A stretch of DNA of 64,000 nucleotides from Liquidambar formosana (GCA_039720395.1 CM077833.1:26930271-26994270), one strand, 5' to 3'. Positions 52,754 through 64,000 are shown, counted from the stretch's first letter. Notes: generated by a model from the sequence alone, not told the origin. Program-made: numbers and translations.

Positions 52754-53300
52754 GTGGCTCTCTCCTTCTTGCTCTGCTCTTGCAAGGCATTAATATAATT
52801 ATGTTATCGACTTGAAACTTTGAATTAAATTTGCGCGCTTTCATAATTAAACTTGTATGCACGATTTGTCATTCTTTCACCTTTTTGCGAAGCACTTGAC
52901 TGGATTGAAAGAACAATTGTATAAAAAAAAAAATTCGTGTGATTGAAAAAGGAATGTTAAATGATTAATAAAAAAAACCAAAGGTGATCGAAAAGATGTA
53001 TGATTCAAGTACTAATAGAGTGTAGATTATACATACATATATTTTTTTCAATATATTTTTAATAACACTAATAAAAGACTTATCTCTCAAATGAGACCCA
53101 TAAGAGAGAAAAAGGAAAAAAAAATGAGACCCACAGGCAAGTTGAGGTCACATGGCAAGAAGGAACAGTCCACATCATTTGTAAAATTTAATTAAATTAG
53201 CCCTCTGTTCTCCGCGAGGGATCCCCTCAAAAAAAAAAAAAAAGAAAAGATTCCCATGTTGCAATTGAAAGTATATAGGCCACGAGATAGGGGTGCAGAC
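52754..53300. other. LRR copy 2 3' flank, no further gene
   Basis: AT-rich, with poly(A) runs near 52923 and 53228. Confidence 0.5.
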
Positions 53301-53376
53301 CGGATTTATCTCTAATAAGGGTGTTGTGCTATAATTATCGGATTTATCTCTAATAAGGGTGTTGTGCTATAATTAT
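53301..53376 (+). repeat. Perfect two-copy 38-bp tandem repeat
   Basis: The unit CGGATTTATCTCTAATAAGG...ATAATTAT occurs at 53301-53338 and 53339-53376 with no difference between copies, which implies a recent duplication. Confidence 0.95.
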
Positions 53377-53666
53377 GTAAAGTGAAAACTAAAAATCGTT
53401 TTTTTTAAAATTATTTTTTAGTAATCATTGTTCAATTTAATACCAAAAAAAGATTTCTTTGCCAACTTATTACCAATTAACTGTAAATATACTTTAAAAT
53501 GATTATCATCTTCTTCTTTTAACATTATGCTGAGAAATAGCCATCTAATGAAATATCCCTCTTAAAAAAACAAAAATTTGGTTGAGTCAATGTGGGCACA
53601 TGCCCCCAAAACCCAAGGTTCCGCCCATGCCGCGAGGCATAAGCAATAGCCAACATGACACGGCAT
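53377..53666. other. Intergenic, no gene recognised
   Basis: AT-rich spacer. Confidence 0.5.
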
Positions 53667-54659
53667 AATAATAAAGGTAAATTACAATAAGACCCCCTAT
53701 AAAATTTGATTATTATAGATACACCCTTTCATGTTTTTAAAATTACACTGACACCCCTTATTTTACAAAATAAACTACAAAGAGACCCCTTTTTCTAACT
53801 TCCGTCCATTAATCCGTTAAATCATATTCAAATTTTTTCAAAATACCCTAACTACCCTTAATGGATGATAACTTCCATGTTAAATGCGTATAACTCACTA
53901 GTCCAATAGTTCATCCAATACTTTTGAATTTTTTAATTATTATTGATAAACAACTAAAAGATTATATATATATATATATATAAAATGCTAAAAACAATTT
54001 AAATTTTCTGTCCAATTGATGTGGCAGCTGTCAAATTTACTGTTTAGAAACAATTATTTATTTAATTAAATTTTTAATTGATTTGCAAAATAAAAAATAA
54101 AAAAATTGATTTGCTAAGTTGCCACCTCATTTGAGTAAGTAGATTTGAATAAAAAAAAAAAAAGGGGCTATGTAGCATTACTCATATGTAGAAATAAATA
54201 AAAAGAATTATTACAATGGAAATGCACGTATAGAGGTGGCAAATGAGGTGGCAACTTGGCAGATCAATTTTTTTTTTAATTTTTACACATCAATTAAATA
54301 GATAATTGTTTCTAATGAGCAAATCTAATGGCTACCACATCAGTTGGACAAAAATTTAAGCTCTTTGGCATTTTTCTTTTATATATATATATAATCTTTT
54401 AGTTGTTTATCAATAAATAAATAAATAAATCAAATGTACTGGATGAATGTGTTGGACTGATAAGTTATATGCATTTAACATGGAAGTTGTCATCCAATAA
54501 GGGTAATTAGGGTATTTTGAAAAAAATTGAAAGTGATTTAACGGATTATGGATGGAAGTTAGAGGGAAGGGGTCTTAATATAATTTCAGAAACATGAGGG
54601 GGTCTATTTGTAATTATTAGATTTTAGAAGGGTTTTAATGTAATTTATCCTAATAATAA
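53667..54659. mobile_element. 975-bp foldback element, Mutator-like MITE
   Basis: The left arm starts AGGTAAATTACAATAAGACC (53676). The right arm is inverted and ends TAATGTAATTTATCC (54650). The arms pair for about 430-450 bp each, including CCGTCCATTAATCCGTTAAAT and TGATGTGGCAGC-like blocks, around a loop of about 90 bp near 54150-54230. TAATAATAA lies at both ends (53667-53675 and 54651-54659), consistent with a 9-bp duplication, but the site is a TAA-rich repeat so this is weaker evidence than usual. Confidence 0.75.
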
Positions 54660-54767
54660 TAATAATAATAATAATCACATGCAAATGTCAAAAGAAAGAA
54701 AGAAAAATGGTCTGCCTTTTTTCTTTCTGCCTTTTTTTCTTATTTCCTTTTTGAGTGGGTTGTTTAA

Positions 54768-55138
54768 AAGTTACAAAATGACAAACACGTACAGGTACCG
54801 GTGCGACCCATTATTATTTTTTGGAATTATTCATTTTCAAAAAACATCATCGCATAGACATGAGAGGACATACTGTGTTTCGTACCCAACATAGACCCTA
54901 TTTGTTACTGGAAGGGACCTGCGCGATGCGTGAAACTCCGGTACAATGTTGCAGGTCATCGCGTAGACTCCGGTACAATGTTGCAGTTATTTAAAAGTTA
55001 AAAAATGACAAACACGTATAGGTACGGATGCGACATTTACTATTCTTTGGAATTATTCATTTTCAAAAAAACATCACCGCATAGAGATGAGAGGACATAC
55101 TGTCTTTTGCACCCAACATAGACCCTATTTCTTATAGG
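54768..55138 (+). repeat. Two-copy direct repeat, about 140 bp units 220 bp apart
   Basis: ATGACAAACACGTACAGGTAC...AACATAGACCCTATTT at about 54776-54902 recurs at about 54998-55132 with scattered changes. A smaller repeat (ACTCCGGTACAATGTTGCAG) occurs twice between them (54935 and 54967). Confidence 0.85.
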
Positions 55139-56673
55139 AAAATTTCCAATAGAGTCTGGCTGTGTGGGCATGGCAGATGTGCAATTAACCCATCAAATAG
55201 CTATATGCCAATGCAACCATGTGATCCAGCACATGAAGGACCCATCATACAATAATTTACCGTATAAAAATGTCATGTTTTTCGGGTACAGGCTTGTCAT
55301 CAGTCACTGTTCTAAATTTTTAAAGGGTTTTTTTCAGTGTTAATGGCGACCTGAGCTCATACCCAGTAGTGTTTGTTTGCTAAAATGAACACTTCGGAGT
55401 AGTCCAGTGGATGTGCTCCTCTTTCTTTTCCATGCCTATAGGCACCAAATGTTTGATTTGCTTGTGCCAATAATGCAAAAAAGGTTGTTTTAATTTTGAC
55501 AGATAATCAGCACATTAGCATAATTTAATGACAAAACTCATCTATATCCTTTGTGGCCAACTTGCACTTAATCTTATTGGCTCTTAATCGCCTCATGTCA
55601 TCATCACAAGTCTATCTTTAAAATGTGACTAAATAGACTGCATGAGTAGTGATTGTTGGTATGTTAACGTTAAATAATTTCTACTTGGATTGATGCATAC
55701 TTAGAGATCATGATATAGCTTTATTTCGTTTTCTTAACAATATATATCAATACACACACATAGGATGATGGTTATTAACATCTACATTAAAAGTTATATC
55801 CCATATATTAGTGAGTTATGAGGTACATAGGAATATAGTATAACTCCTAATTTATGATACTGATATAATTTATATCGGTCATTCTTACACTAACTTGAAA
55901 TGAAGTGTAATATGAAACAAGTAATTTAATTTGGTGCATTCTACACTAAACGTAATTTGGGTTTTCCCTTAAATTAGTAATGGCCCACAAGTTCTAAGAA
56001 AGAGAAAAATCTGACATAGATATCAAATAAAAACTGGAGCCACCGACGGGAAGAGGGTTGGAATCCACCATTTGCATGGCCCATAGATAAAGTAAGAACC
56101 GCACCTTGTTGATCATGGTGTGATAGAAAGCGATGGAAAGACAAGAAGGAAGATTTTTGAAGCACCAGTCTTTAAATGCAGTACTATATATTGTTTATGA
56201 TCGTGTACTATGCCATTCAATAATTCAATGGCCTGGTTTTGATAAGATTGGAGTGCACACACTCCGAAAAATGTAGCCCCCCTTTCCGCATTCCGGGGTC
56301 CAAATATGGATGATTGTCCAATATAATGAATATATAAACTTGCTCAATGTTTTAATATATGTGAGATTTGATTAAGACGTTTGAACTACCTTTGGCTCCA
56401 ATAATTAGACCTAGTTTGGTGAGACATTTTTGGAGCGAATGAAGGGAAAAAAAGAAAAAAAAAAAAAACTCACGTGCCCAAATTTTTACAGAACTCACGA
56501 CATATTGATGAAAAATTCTTGATGAAACTTATAGTTGAGCAAATAATTAGAGATTCATGGGTAGATTAAGGGTCTATGATTTTTAGGTTTAGAAAGCCCG
56601 TTTCCTAGGCAAGAACATGATTTGCGACTAGTCAAAGTATAAAGTGAATAAAAAAAAAAATTAGCACTGTGAT
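55139..56673. other. Intergenic, no gene recognised
   Basis: AT-rich DNA with chance ORFs only. Confidence 0.5.
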
Positions 56674-57203
56674 TAGGGTTGTACGCGGGTTGGTTTGAAA
56701 CAGTTTAGAAAAAAATTATCAGCCAACCCACTCATAGTGAGTTACAAATTTTCCAACCCGCCGCCAAACCATAAGTGTTAGAAACCGGTGTGTTGGTTAT
56801 TTTTTTAGGCAGTTTGTCACTAACGGTTTAGGTGGATTTGGCGGGTTGTAATATACCATTTTTAATAGGGGCATTTCTAATATATTGACCTTAACTAATT
56901 AGTACATTGTATATAAATTAATAAATCAATAAAATATAATTAGTTAAGGTGGTTAAGTGAAGCTTAATTTTAAAGATGAAAATTATGATTTTATGATAAA
57001 AACACTTGATCAATATTGATGAAATTGGTGATAGTTAATGTTAGGGTTAAACACGATTTAATACCTTCAACTTTGAGGGTAGTTTCAATTTGGTCCATAA
57101 ACTTAGAATTGTCTCAATTTAGTGACAATTTATGAACTATTATTGCAATGTGATCCAAGCCCAACGTCCGTTAGATTTATGGACGGAAAACGCACATGCG
57201 CAG

Positions 57204-57281
57204 CACGTGCGGCTGACATGGATCCTAGGTGGCGTCCACGTGTGCTTCTTGCCCAATTAGAGCCCACGTGCTTAGCACGTG
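57204..57281. promoter_or_regulatory. Four G-box cores in the Pack-MULE arm
   Basis: CACGTG occurs at 57204-57209, 57237-57242, 57265-57270 and 57276-57281. The same four sites are mirrored in the right arm (about 58424-58501). G-boxes are bound by bZIP and bHLH factors in plants. Here they would point transcription into the captured fragment; this is inference. Confidence 0.6.
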
Positions 57282-57499
57282 AGATTCAATCCCTTTCCGT
57301 CCCCTTCCCTTCCCGTCAGAACAACCCTTCCGCCCTCTCCTTCTCGCTCCCAAAACCCAGATCTGGTTTTTAAACCAGATCTCAACTCTCTCTCCTCCTC
57401 TCTCCTCTCTCCATTCTCTCTCCTTTCCGTCCCCTTCGCCTTCCCGTCGGAGCAACCCCTCCGCCCTCTCCTTCTTCTTTTTCATTCGCTCCCAAAATC

Positions 57500-58019
57500 T
57501 AGATCTGGGTTTCAAACCAAATTATCGCGAAAATTCTTTTGAGACTCACATAATAACAATCACTGAATGCAGAATCATTGGTAACTGGGTTCTTGAGGAA
57601 TGGGGTGTAGCTGACACCGCCGACGGTCTTGCCGGAATCTGACCCTCCACTGTCCAAAACGAGATCGCTACTTCCTGGGGTGTCGTCGAAGTCGTGAGAT
57701 AGAAGATAGTAAGAGAACTTCTTGAGACCCATCTGCGTAGGCACCGATGTCGGCCACAGCCAAACCCCACAATTTCGGCGGGTTGATGGGCAGATATAAT
57801 CGAGCACCTGACAAGAAAATCGGTTAGAATTTTCTCAGGAAAATCGAGATTCTCCAACATTCGGGTTGGAAACCCACCCGCATTTGGGGGTCCTGCAACC
57901 CAAAATCCTCGAAGAAGACGATAGTTTGGGCACAAAAGCAGCAATTTTGGTGCAGTTCGTCTTCGACAGAGAAGAACAGTCTGTGCAAATGTAGCGTTTT
58001 GTGCAAGGGAACCACATGA
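57500..58019 (-). pseudogene. Captured fragment of a nepenthesin-type aspartyl protease gene
   Basis: Minus-strand pieces in different frames match plant aspartyl proteases of the At4g16563 type: VWFPCTKRYICTDC-like, then FVPKLSSSSRILGC and PKCGW (58017-57850), LDFPEKILTDFLVRCSI and AEIVGFG (about 57850-57755), and TQMGLKKFSYYLLSHDFDD with SYTPFLKNP and YYVSLKRI (about 57740-57530). Some 50-60 residues expected between the GW motif and LDFPEK are missing, and the frame changes near 57755. Neither catalytic DTGS nor DSG motif is included. The fragment is non-functional as a protease. Confidence 0.75.
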
Positions 58020-58966
58020 GGCTAGAAGCTATTGCTAGTGTCCATGATGATTTTTAACCCTTTATTTTCCCTTGATCAAAGAGACAAAGATGGATTTCTT
58101 TTTCTTTCTTTTTTTTTTTCATTTTCTTCTTGATTTTGATTAGTGACAGCCATCCATTTTTTTCTTCCATATTTTTCCTTAGATCTGATGCACGTATCTT
58201 GGGTGTATATATGCGCTGGAGAAGATGACCGACGGGAGGGCGGAGGGGTTGCTCCGACGGGAAGGCGAAGGGGACGGAGAGGAGAGAGAATGGAGAGAGG
58301 AGAGAGGAGGAGAGAGAGTTGAGATCTGGTTTGAAAACCAGATCTGGGTTTTGGGAGCGAGAAGGAGAGGGCGGAGGGGTTGTTCCGACGGGAAGGGAAG
58401 GGGACGGAGAGGGATTGAATCTCACGTGCCAAGCACGTGGGCTCTAATTGGGCAGGAAGCACACGTGGACGCCACCTAGGATTCACGTCAGCCGCACGTG
58501 CTGCGCATGTGCGTTTTCCGTCCATAAACCTAATGGACGTTGGGGCTTGGACCACATTGCAATAATAGTTCATAAATTGTCACTAAATTGAGACAATTCT
58601 AAAATTATGGACCAAATTGAAACTACCCCCAAAGTTGAAGGTATTAAATCGTGTTTAACCCTTAATGTTATCAAAAGTTAAAGGACCCAAAATCTAACAT
58701 CCTAGAAAAGTAATAATAAGATAACATATTATTATGAAATTAGAGATATTTGATTTTTATAATTTTATACATATATTATTAAAGGCGGTGCGGTTTGGTT
58801 TATTGGCAGTTTGCCAAAGATCAACCCACCAACCAAACCAAACCATCAATTTTATTGCTCAATCCGTTCAAACTACGCTGTCTAACCTCTCAAACCGCTT
58901 GGATCGGTACGGAATGGAGTGGATTAGTTTGGTTTGACAAATTGGACAGTTTTTTGCACATCCCTA

Positions 58967-59690
58967 GTTGTAATGATTGAAGCTATTCAGTTTTTTATCA
59001 GTGAACTTTCATAGTTTTCTTTGGATTCTCCTCACAGATTTAAGGACCCCAAGTACATTTTGAGGTTTTATCTGGAGTTGAAGAGTTCAATTTCAAGCTT
59101 TATTTCTTTGTGCCCACCGATGCATCATCTCCACCTACTTATCCGTTGGCACCGCACCATATATTGTCTTGGAAAGCACTGGATTATCTATTCTTACTCC
59201 ACGAAGCCAAATACCATACGTTATGAAAAATAAAGTATTATTGGAATGTTGGAAACCGACCTAACTTCAATACTGATTGGCAGCCACCCAGTTCCACACT
59301 CTAAATAGGGAATAGGCTTTTAATTGAAAAGTGAGATTAGTCGCACAAATTGGGATCACTTTGGACTAAGGTGGAACAGAGAATCTGTCGTCTATGGTCA
59401 GAAAGGGAGGTACTAAAGGCACTCAAAATGCCATCGTGATAAGGTCCATAAATGGATGGCATATATTCTAAGGGCGTTTGATACAGAAACATGGGGTGCA
59501 AATGCCCTTTAATTTCAAAGGCGGATAGATGCTCTTTCTGAATCAAACATCACATTCAATAGTGCTCCATAACTTACAGACCCACCCAAAAACTCCGGCT
59601 AATATAAGTTGGCCATTCCACAACCAAATGGTAATGTACCACAGGGTGAGAAGCAAATAAGGGAGTTGCAAGCTTCCAATGCTTCTTTGT
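58967..59690. other. Intergenic, no gene recognised
   Basis: No recognised gene or repeat. The short frames at 59021-59233 and 59337-59546 have no motif. Confidence 0.5.
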
Positions 59691-59698
59691 GGTTGTGA

Positions 59699-59783
59699 GT
59701 GTGGGCTGGGAGTGAGGCAGTCTCTTGTGGCATGGTTTCTGTTTGGTTGTGCCTCAGGAGACTCCCTCACTACCATTTCACAC
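59699..59783. ncRNA. MicroRNA-like hairpin, family not recognised
   Basis: Positions 59711-59733 pair with 59749-59771: 23 positions with two mismatches and two G-U pairs, around a 15-nt loop. The stem continues outward with weaker pairing to 59699 and 59783. The arms read AGTGAGGCAGTCTCTTGTGG and GTGCCTCAGGAGACTCCCTC. This fits a short plant MIRNA fold, but I do not recognise the mature sequence, and a tiny foldback transposon remnant is an alternative. Confidence 0.4.
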
Positions 59784-61586
59784 CATGCACACATTTCAGT
59801 TCTTCCATCTTCCCTCATCCAAGCCTAATTGGTTCGTGTCAATTTATACGAGCACTAAGATTTTGGGTCTAATTCGTCTATTCCTTTTTCTTTGCTAATG
59901 CTTTTGGTGTGGTAGGTGAAAGGTGAAGATAAGGACCTGACATGGCCGGGGGTGGGATGCAGAGTGGCAGCCCTCATGAGTGTAAAGTTTAAGCCGAAGA
60001 TATACAGGCCGGGGTACGCGTGTATTCTGCTCTGATCTCTCTGATGTTTTGGTCAAATGAATCGTGAGATTTGGTTAATTTAATGATGACTCTAAATTCA
60101 TAAGCCTTTTTTTAAATGCATGTATAGATCCATTTTCTAGGAGAAGCAGAACAGTGGTTTCTAATTAAGATTTGAAGTGAGCAATGGGTAGATAGCCGTA
60201 TATACTCGTATGACTATCTCCTTGAATTGTTCCTTCTTCCGACAAATTGGAACGATTTAAAGGAGAATAGTATGGCCCTACGCAAGGATAACAATCAACT
60301 AGTACATGGGCATACAGCCATAGTTTTGTCCTACCTATTGTAAAAGAAATGAAAGAGGGAAAAAACAAAATGAAAAAAAAGCTGCAGGCCCGTTTGGCTA
60401 GCTTTATCTATTGAAAGACAATTTTTTGTTCAGAGTTGAAAATAATAAATGAGAGACACAAAACATGTTTGGCAATGTGTTTTCGAATCCAACTCTAAAA
60501 AATAATTTTAAAAAAGCGAGAACAATCCATATTCATAAAACATAAAAATGATGTTCTCGATTTCTATTTAAGAAACATAAAATAATTGAAAACAACATCC
60601 TGTAAAAAATTCTTACTGTTTTTGAAACACGTGTTTCTGAAAACGATATTTAAAATACACGCCTAGACAGGTACTGCAGTTTCCAAGTTTTGATGATCCA
60701 TGTTAATATTATTGGTAGAGCACGCATTCAAACAATAGTGTACAAATTCAATTAACCACTGCCCTACGCCTACCTAACAACCATCATCCCATCAGTGAAA
60801 TCAGACTCCCTTCTTGCGGACAATCCCAGTATTGGCTTTGGCCCACTGATGTGCCTGTATGATGGAAGACAATTTTTCCAATGATCTGGAATAGCTTAAA
60901 AAACTGAAAAAATGGAAGTAAAAGAAGTACAGTTAAAAAATAAATTTTTTATTTTTATAATAATAAGGATATTTGAGACTTTGATCCAATTAATTCCTTT
61001 AATATGTTTAATCTTCTCTCTCACACGTATTAGATAGTTATCAAGTTTTTCGAGTATTGGAAATAGATCCAAAAAAGATCAACGTTCTCGTAACAAATGT
61101 TTCTTAAAGACACTAATCAAAGATCAACTTAGCACTTGCTAAGCTAACCTCTTGTTGTCGCGGCTAAGATTGTTATAGCAGCCATTGCACAACAACTATG
61201 GTTGCTTAACACTCTCTTCCTATACAGAAAAATCCAAGCACTAAATGCATAGGCCAGGAGCTGCAGTTACGTAACGAGCACAAGTTTCCAAAAATCAGAC
61301 AGGTGTCCATCACAGGTAATGGGTCATCAATACCCGACCGTACCATGATCAGAAACAGGACTCAATCATTCTGGCCACCTAATTTTAGATAGGGAAGCAC
61401 CCTATTTCACAATCAACACGGCTTTTCCAAACATGCAATCCTCCATGAACATGTCTCCACTCTCCAGCATGCGAGGAAGATTAAAAAAAATTAAAATAAA
61501 CTTAAATCAGGGCCGTGCAAATCCACTCAAACAAGATTCATATATATAGGGACGGCTGGGTAAGGAGAAGTTTCTTTTTCTTCTTT

Positions 61587-61616
<30 letters not shown>
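59784..61616. other. Intergenic, no gene recognised
   Basis: AT-rich DNA with a long poly(T) tract (61590-61617). Confidence 0.5.
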
Positions 61617-61621
<5 letters not shown>

Positions 61622-61849
61622 CCGGCGATTATTACCATTCCTTCATTTTATTTGTAACCCTATTTATTTTAATTTTCAAATTTTAAGAAAAATATAAAAG
61701 GTTTTTATAAAAACTGAACGCTATGTCTAGTAGGCATCAATTTTCATAAAAGAAAATTAGATTTTTTTTATGAAAGTTTGAGAAATTAAGACAAGTGGGG
61801 TGCAAATAAAATCAAACTAAGGGAGAAAATAATGGGCCGTTCTATGTCC
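61617..61849. mobile_element. Third MITE related to the 39766 element
   Basis: The core (61624-61842) has inverted ends GGCGATTATTACC / AATGGGCCGTT and shares ATTTGTAACCC / GTGGGGTGCAAAT and AAGAAAAATATAAAAGG with the 39766 element. TATGTCC flanks both ends (61617-61623 and 61843-61849), probably the remains of a longer duplication. Confidence 0.65.
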
Positions 61850-64000
61850 AGTTGAAGTATTGGAGAACGAGAAGCTTCTCTTCTTGTGGGCTACTGGGCT
61901 ATTGGACTTTTTCTACCATCATACCTAGGCTAAAGCTAAAACCAACACTAATAACACATGTGAAAGGAAAAATGGGCTAGGCTACTTGGGCTATAGCCTA
62001 GGCTAGCCCAAGTGTATAACCACCCCTGTCCATGTGGTATCAACAGTTCAGATCACTGAACCCTCATTGCAATGAAGGGGATCTTGATCCGAAGAAGCCC
62101 ACATATAGGATGTAGCCCAAAAAAAGTTTAAAAGCCCATAATGATCATACCGTCTATTTAAGGTAAGGAACTCGTACCATTCATACAATAAATTATGGAG
62201 TTCTACAGGATAAAGAAAAAGAACGAAACCAAAGATGCTCTTACTGTCATTATCTTTTCTTAAAAGTAATACGAAAGATAGAAAATAAAAAATGACACTT
62301 TTGACTTATTAAAAGTATTTTACAAAAGTCTACAAAACGGTGCTTAGAAGTTTTGCAAAAGGCTCTAATCATTTCCCTAGAAAATGGAATGTAAACAGGA
62401 AAATTAATTTGCCCAGGGAGAGCAAGAAAAATGCCTGCACGAGAAGGTATGCAATGAAATACCAAAGAAAAATAGAATTAGGTATGAGATGGACCAACAC
62501 TAGATCAGTGTAAGTGATACAATTTTCATGCATATGTTCGAATAATATGAATACGCGTATGTATAGTCTCTTTTAATATCAAGTGCATAAAGTATTCCAA
62601 AACTGCTATAAAAACCAATCATTGGGATGGGCATCCTTACTCTTTTATTTTTTATTTTTTTAAACCTTTTATTTGAAAGGAGAGTTTAATGAAATTATTG
62701 GGTTAACACAAGAAGGATAATTTATTTATCTTCTCATAGTCTTTGTTGCTAACGCAGACACTTTATAAAAACTCTACTAGAAGTTTTGTCAAAACCCTTC
62801 TCCATAAAGGAGAGAGAAACGACAAGTAGTCGAGTGACTTGGGACAGCATATTTATTTATCATAGCTGTTTTTGTATAAGATATTTTGAATCATACCAAA
62901 TGATTATAATCATTTATGAATGACACAATGACACACACAAATACATATCATCTATGAATAATTGTGATTATCCGTAATATCTCCTACATGATTAAATTTG
63001 ATCTATTCATAATATCGGTAAAGCACCTCATTGTTCATACGTCCATTGTGGTAGCCATGAGATTTAATTTCTTGGCATTGGTACCAAAGAATGCAATGGA
63101 GCTCCAAATCATCGTTGTCTTCCATTTGAGACCCGATAACTAAAATGAACCCACAAGAGATTTTAAAAAATGAAAAGAAAAAGAATTTTAAAAACTGGTC
63201 TCTACGCCTCCACGGGGCCCACTAAAGTCAACCAAGGAATGTGATTGAGCAATCCACCACAGTGTCAGTAAATTAGACTAATTATCCGTATGTTTTGTTT
63301 TGTTTCGTGTTGTTTCGTGATGGGGTCACGTTTCATTCGGTGCCCACGGCCAAAAAGGTCCATGTCATGGGTAGGTGATGAAATACCCTTGCTTAATCAC
63401 GGGGTAAGTGTCGGATTTAATACCATTTTATCCACCGTGACAACCCTATTTATTTGCTCATGAATGCCCAAATTTACGGGTCTCCTCGTTCACCAGGGTC
63501 TGCCGTTGCTCTTACATTCAAAAACAATCTCACATCACATCACTGGACTTCCACCCACTCCATTTGATTAGCCATGTTCAGAAAAACATCTACCATGTCA
63601 ATTTCATTTAAGGGGTACTTTTTTGACAAATATGTGTTGTGATTTTTTTTCCTTTTTTTTTTTTTGGTTCCATATATTCACACTTATCTCCTTCTTTTCT
63701 TTTTCCTTTTTGTGAGCCAACACCCCGTCATTATTATTTTTCTTGTAAAGAAGGATTGAGGGATTTTGATGTATAGATTTTCATTTTTGAACGCAAACGG
63801 TCATCCAAATATTTTTTTAATAATTATTTTATGAACCGTCCATCAACTAATTAATACGGAGTACATGTCAACACAAAATCATAAAAAGGCTACAGACTTA
63901 TAAAGTAAATTTTTTTGTTTAAATATATTTTCTCAACTGTCACTCACTGTAAATAATTGTTTTTAATCAATTAATCCAACTACTGAAACAAATAAATTCG
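61850..64000. other. Intergenic, no gene recognised
   Basis: AT-rich DNA with poly(T) tracts (63647-63665) and no recognisable gene or complete mobile element. Confidence 0.5.

Larger units (their letters stand above)
57035..58670. mobile_element. Pack-MULE, 1618 bp, with perfect 9-bp duplications
   Basis: The element (57044-58661) begins GGGTTAAACACGATTTAATA and ends with the inverted copy. TTAATGTTA flanks both sides exactly (57035-57043 and 58662-58670). The arms are about 425 bp, GC-rich inside, each with a duplicated GATCTGG...CCCTCTCC module and four CACGTG cores. Between the arms is a piece of an aspartyl protease gene on the minus strand. It sits inside an older hAT-like element. Confidence 0.92.
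56674..58966. mobile_element. hAT-like element interrupted by a Pack-MULE
   Basis: The left end TAGGGTTGTACGCGGGTTGG and the right end (inverted) TAGGGATGTGCAAAAAACTG share the TAGGGNTGT terminus of plant hAT elements. Both arms contain repeated GGTTTGG and AACCGC-type motifs. The possible 8-bp duplications (ACTGTGAT and GTTGTAAT) match at five positions only. Without the inner insert the host element would be about 0.66 kb. Confidence 0.45.

Overview
The window is nuclear DNA from a flowering plant, probably a woody eudicot. The evidence is split genes with GT-AG introns, four plant-specific protein-coding genes, and a very large load of plant transposable elements in AT-rich flanks. It is not prokaryotic or organellar.

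Layout. From 1 to about 9.2 kb is retrotransposon sequence: a long (2.7 kb) Ty3/gypsy LTR with its primer-binding site and a broken gag on the minus strand, then a Ty1/copia element with intact gag and pol, a 3' LTR but no visible 5' LTR. From 9.2 to 13.1 kb is intergenic DNA with a SINE-like unit and a duplicated module. A complete five-exon RD21-type papain-like cysteine protease (467 aa, C-terminal granulin domain) lies on the minus strand at 13.17-17.10 kb; its last intron holds a SINE. At 18.95-23.35 kb is a 4.4 kb Mutator-like element with long terminal inverted repeats (about 0.77 kb), a perfect 9-bp target-site duplication and a GRF zinc-finger gene inside. It is followed by a 1.5 kb Harbinger-like foldback element. 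From 25 to 34 kb is AT-rich intergenic DNA with a SINE, a 5'-truncated LINE with target-site duplications, and several MITEs. One MITE (32.14-32.36 kb) is a miniature relative of the 4.4 kb Mutator-like element. A group IId WRKY gene sits at 35.03-36.50 kb on the plus strand, but one extra base at about 35657 cuts its frame before the WRKY domain. Two single-exon extensin-like LRR cell-wall protein paralogues (At4g06744-type) lie at 43.95-45.30 and 51.43-52.75 kb, separated by MITEs and two solo LTRs. From 53.7 to 59 kb come a 975-bp foldback element and a Pack-MULE (57.04-58.66 kb) that carries a broken piece of a nepenthesin-type aspartyl protease gene; the Pack-MULE itself sits inside an older hAT-like element. 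At 59.70-59.78 kb there is a microRNA-like hairpin. The rest, to 64 kb, is AT-rich intergenic DNA with one more MITE.

How it fits together. The four host genes do not form a pathway. The RD21 protease (vacuolar, stress-related), the WRKY regulator (calmodulin-binding, W-box-rich promoter) and the LRR cell-wall proteins are ordinary separate loci. The remarkable part is the transposon biology: at least five insertions can be dated relative to others by nesting or bounded by exact target-site duplications, and two inverted-repeat elements carry cellular-gene-like cargo. All calls were made by eye from the sequence; family names rest on recognised motifs, not on database searches.
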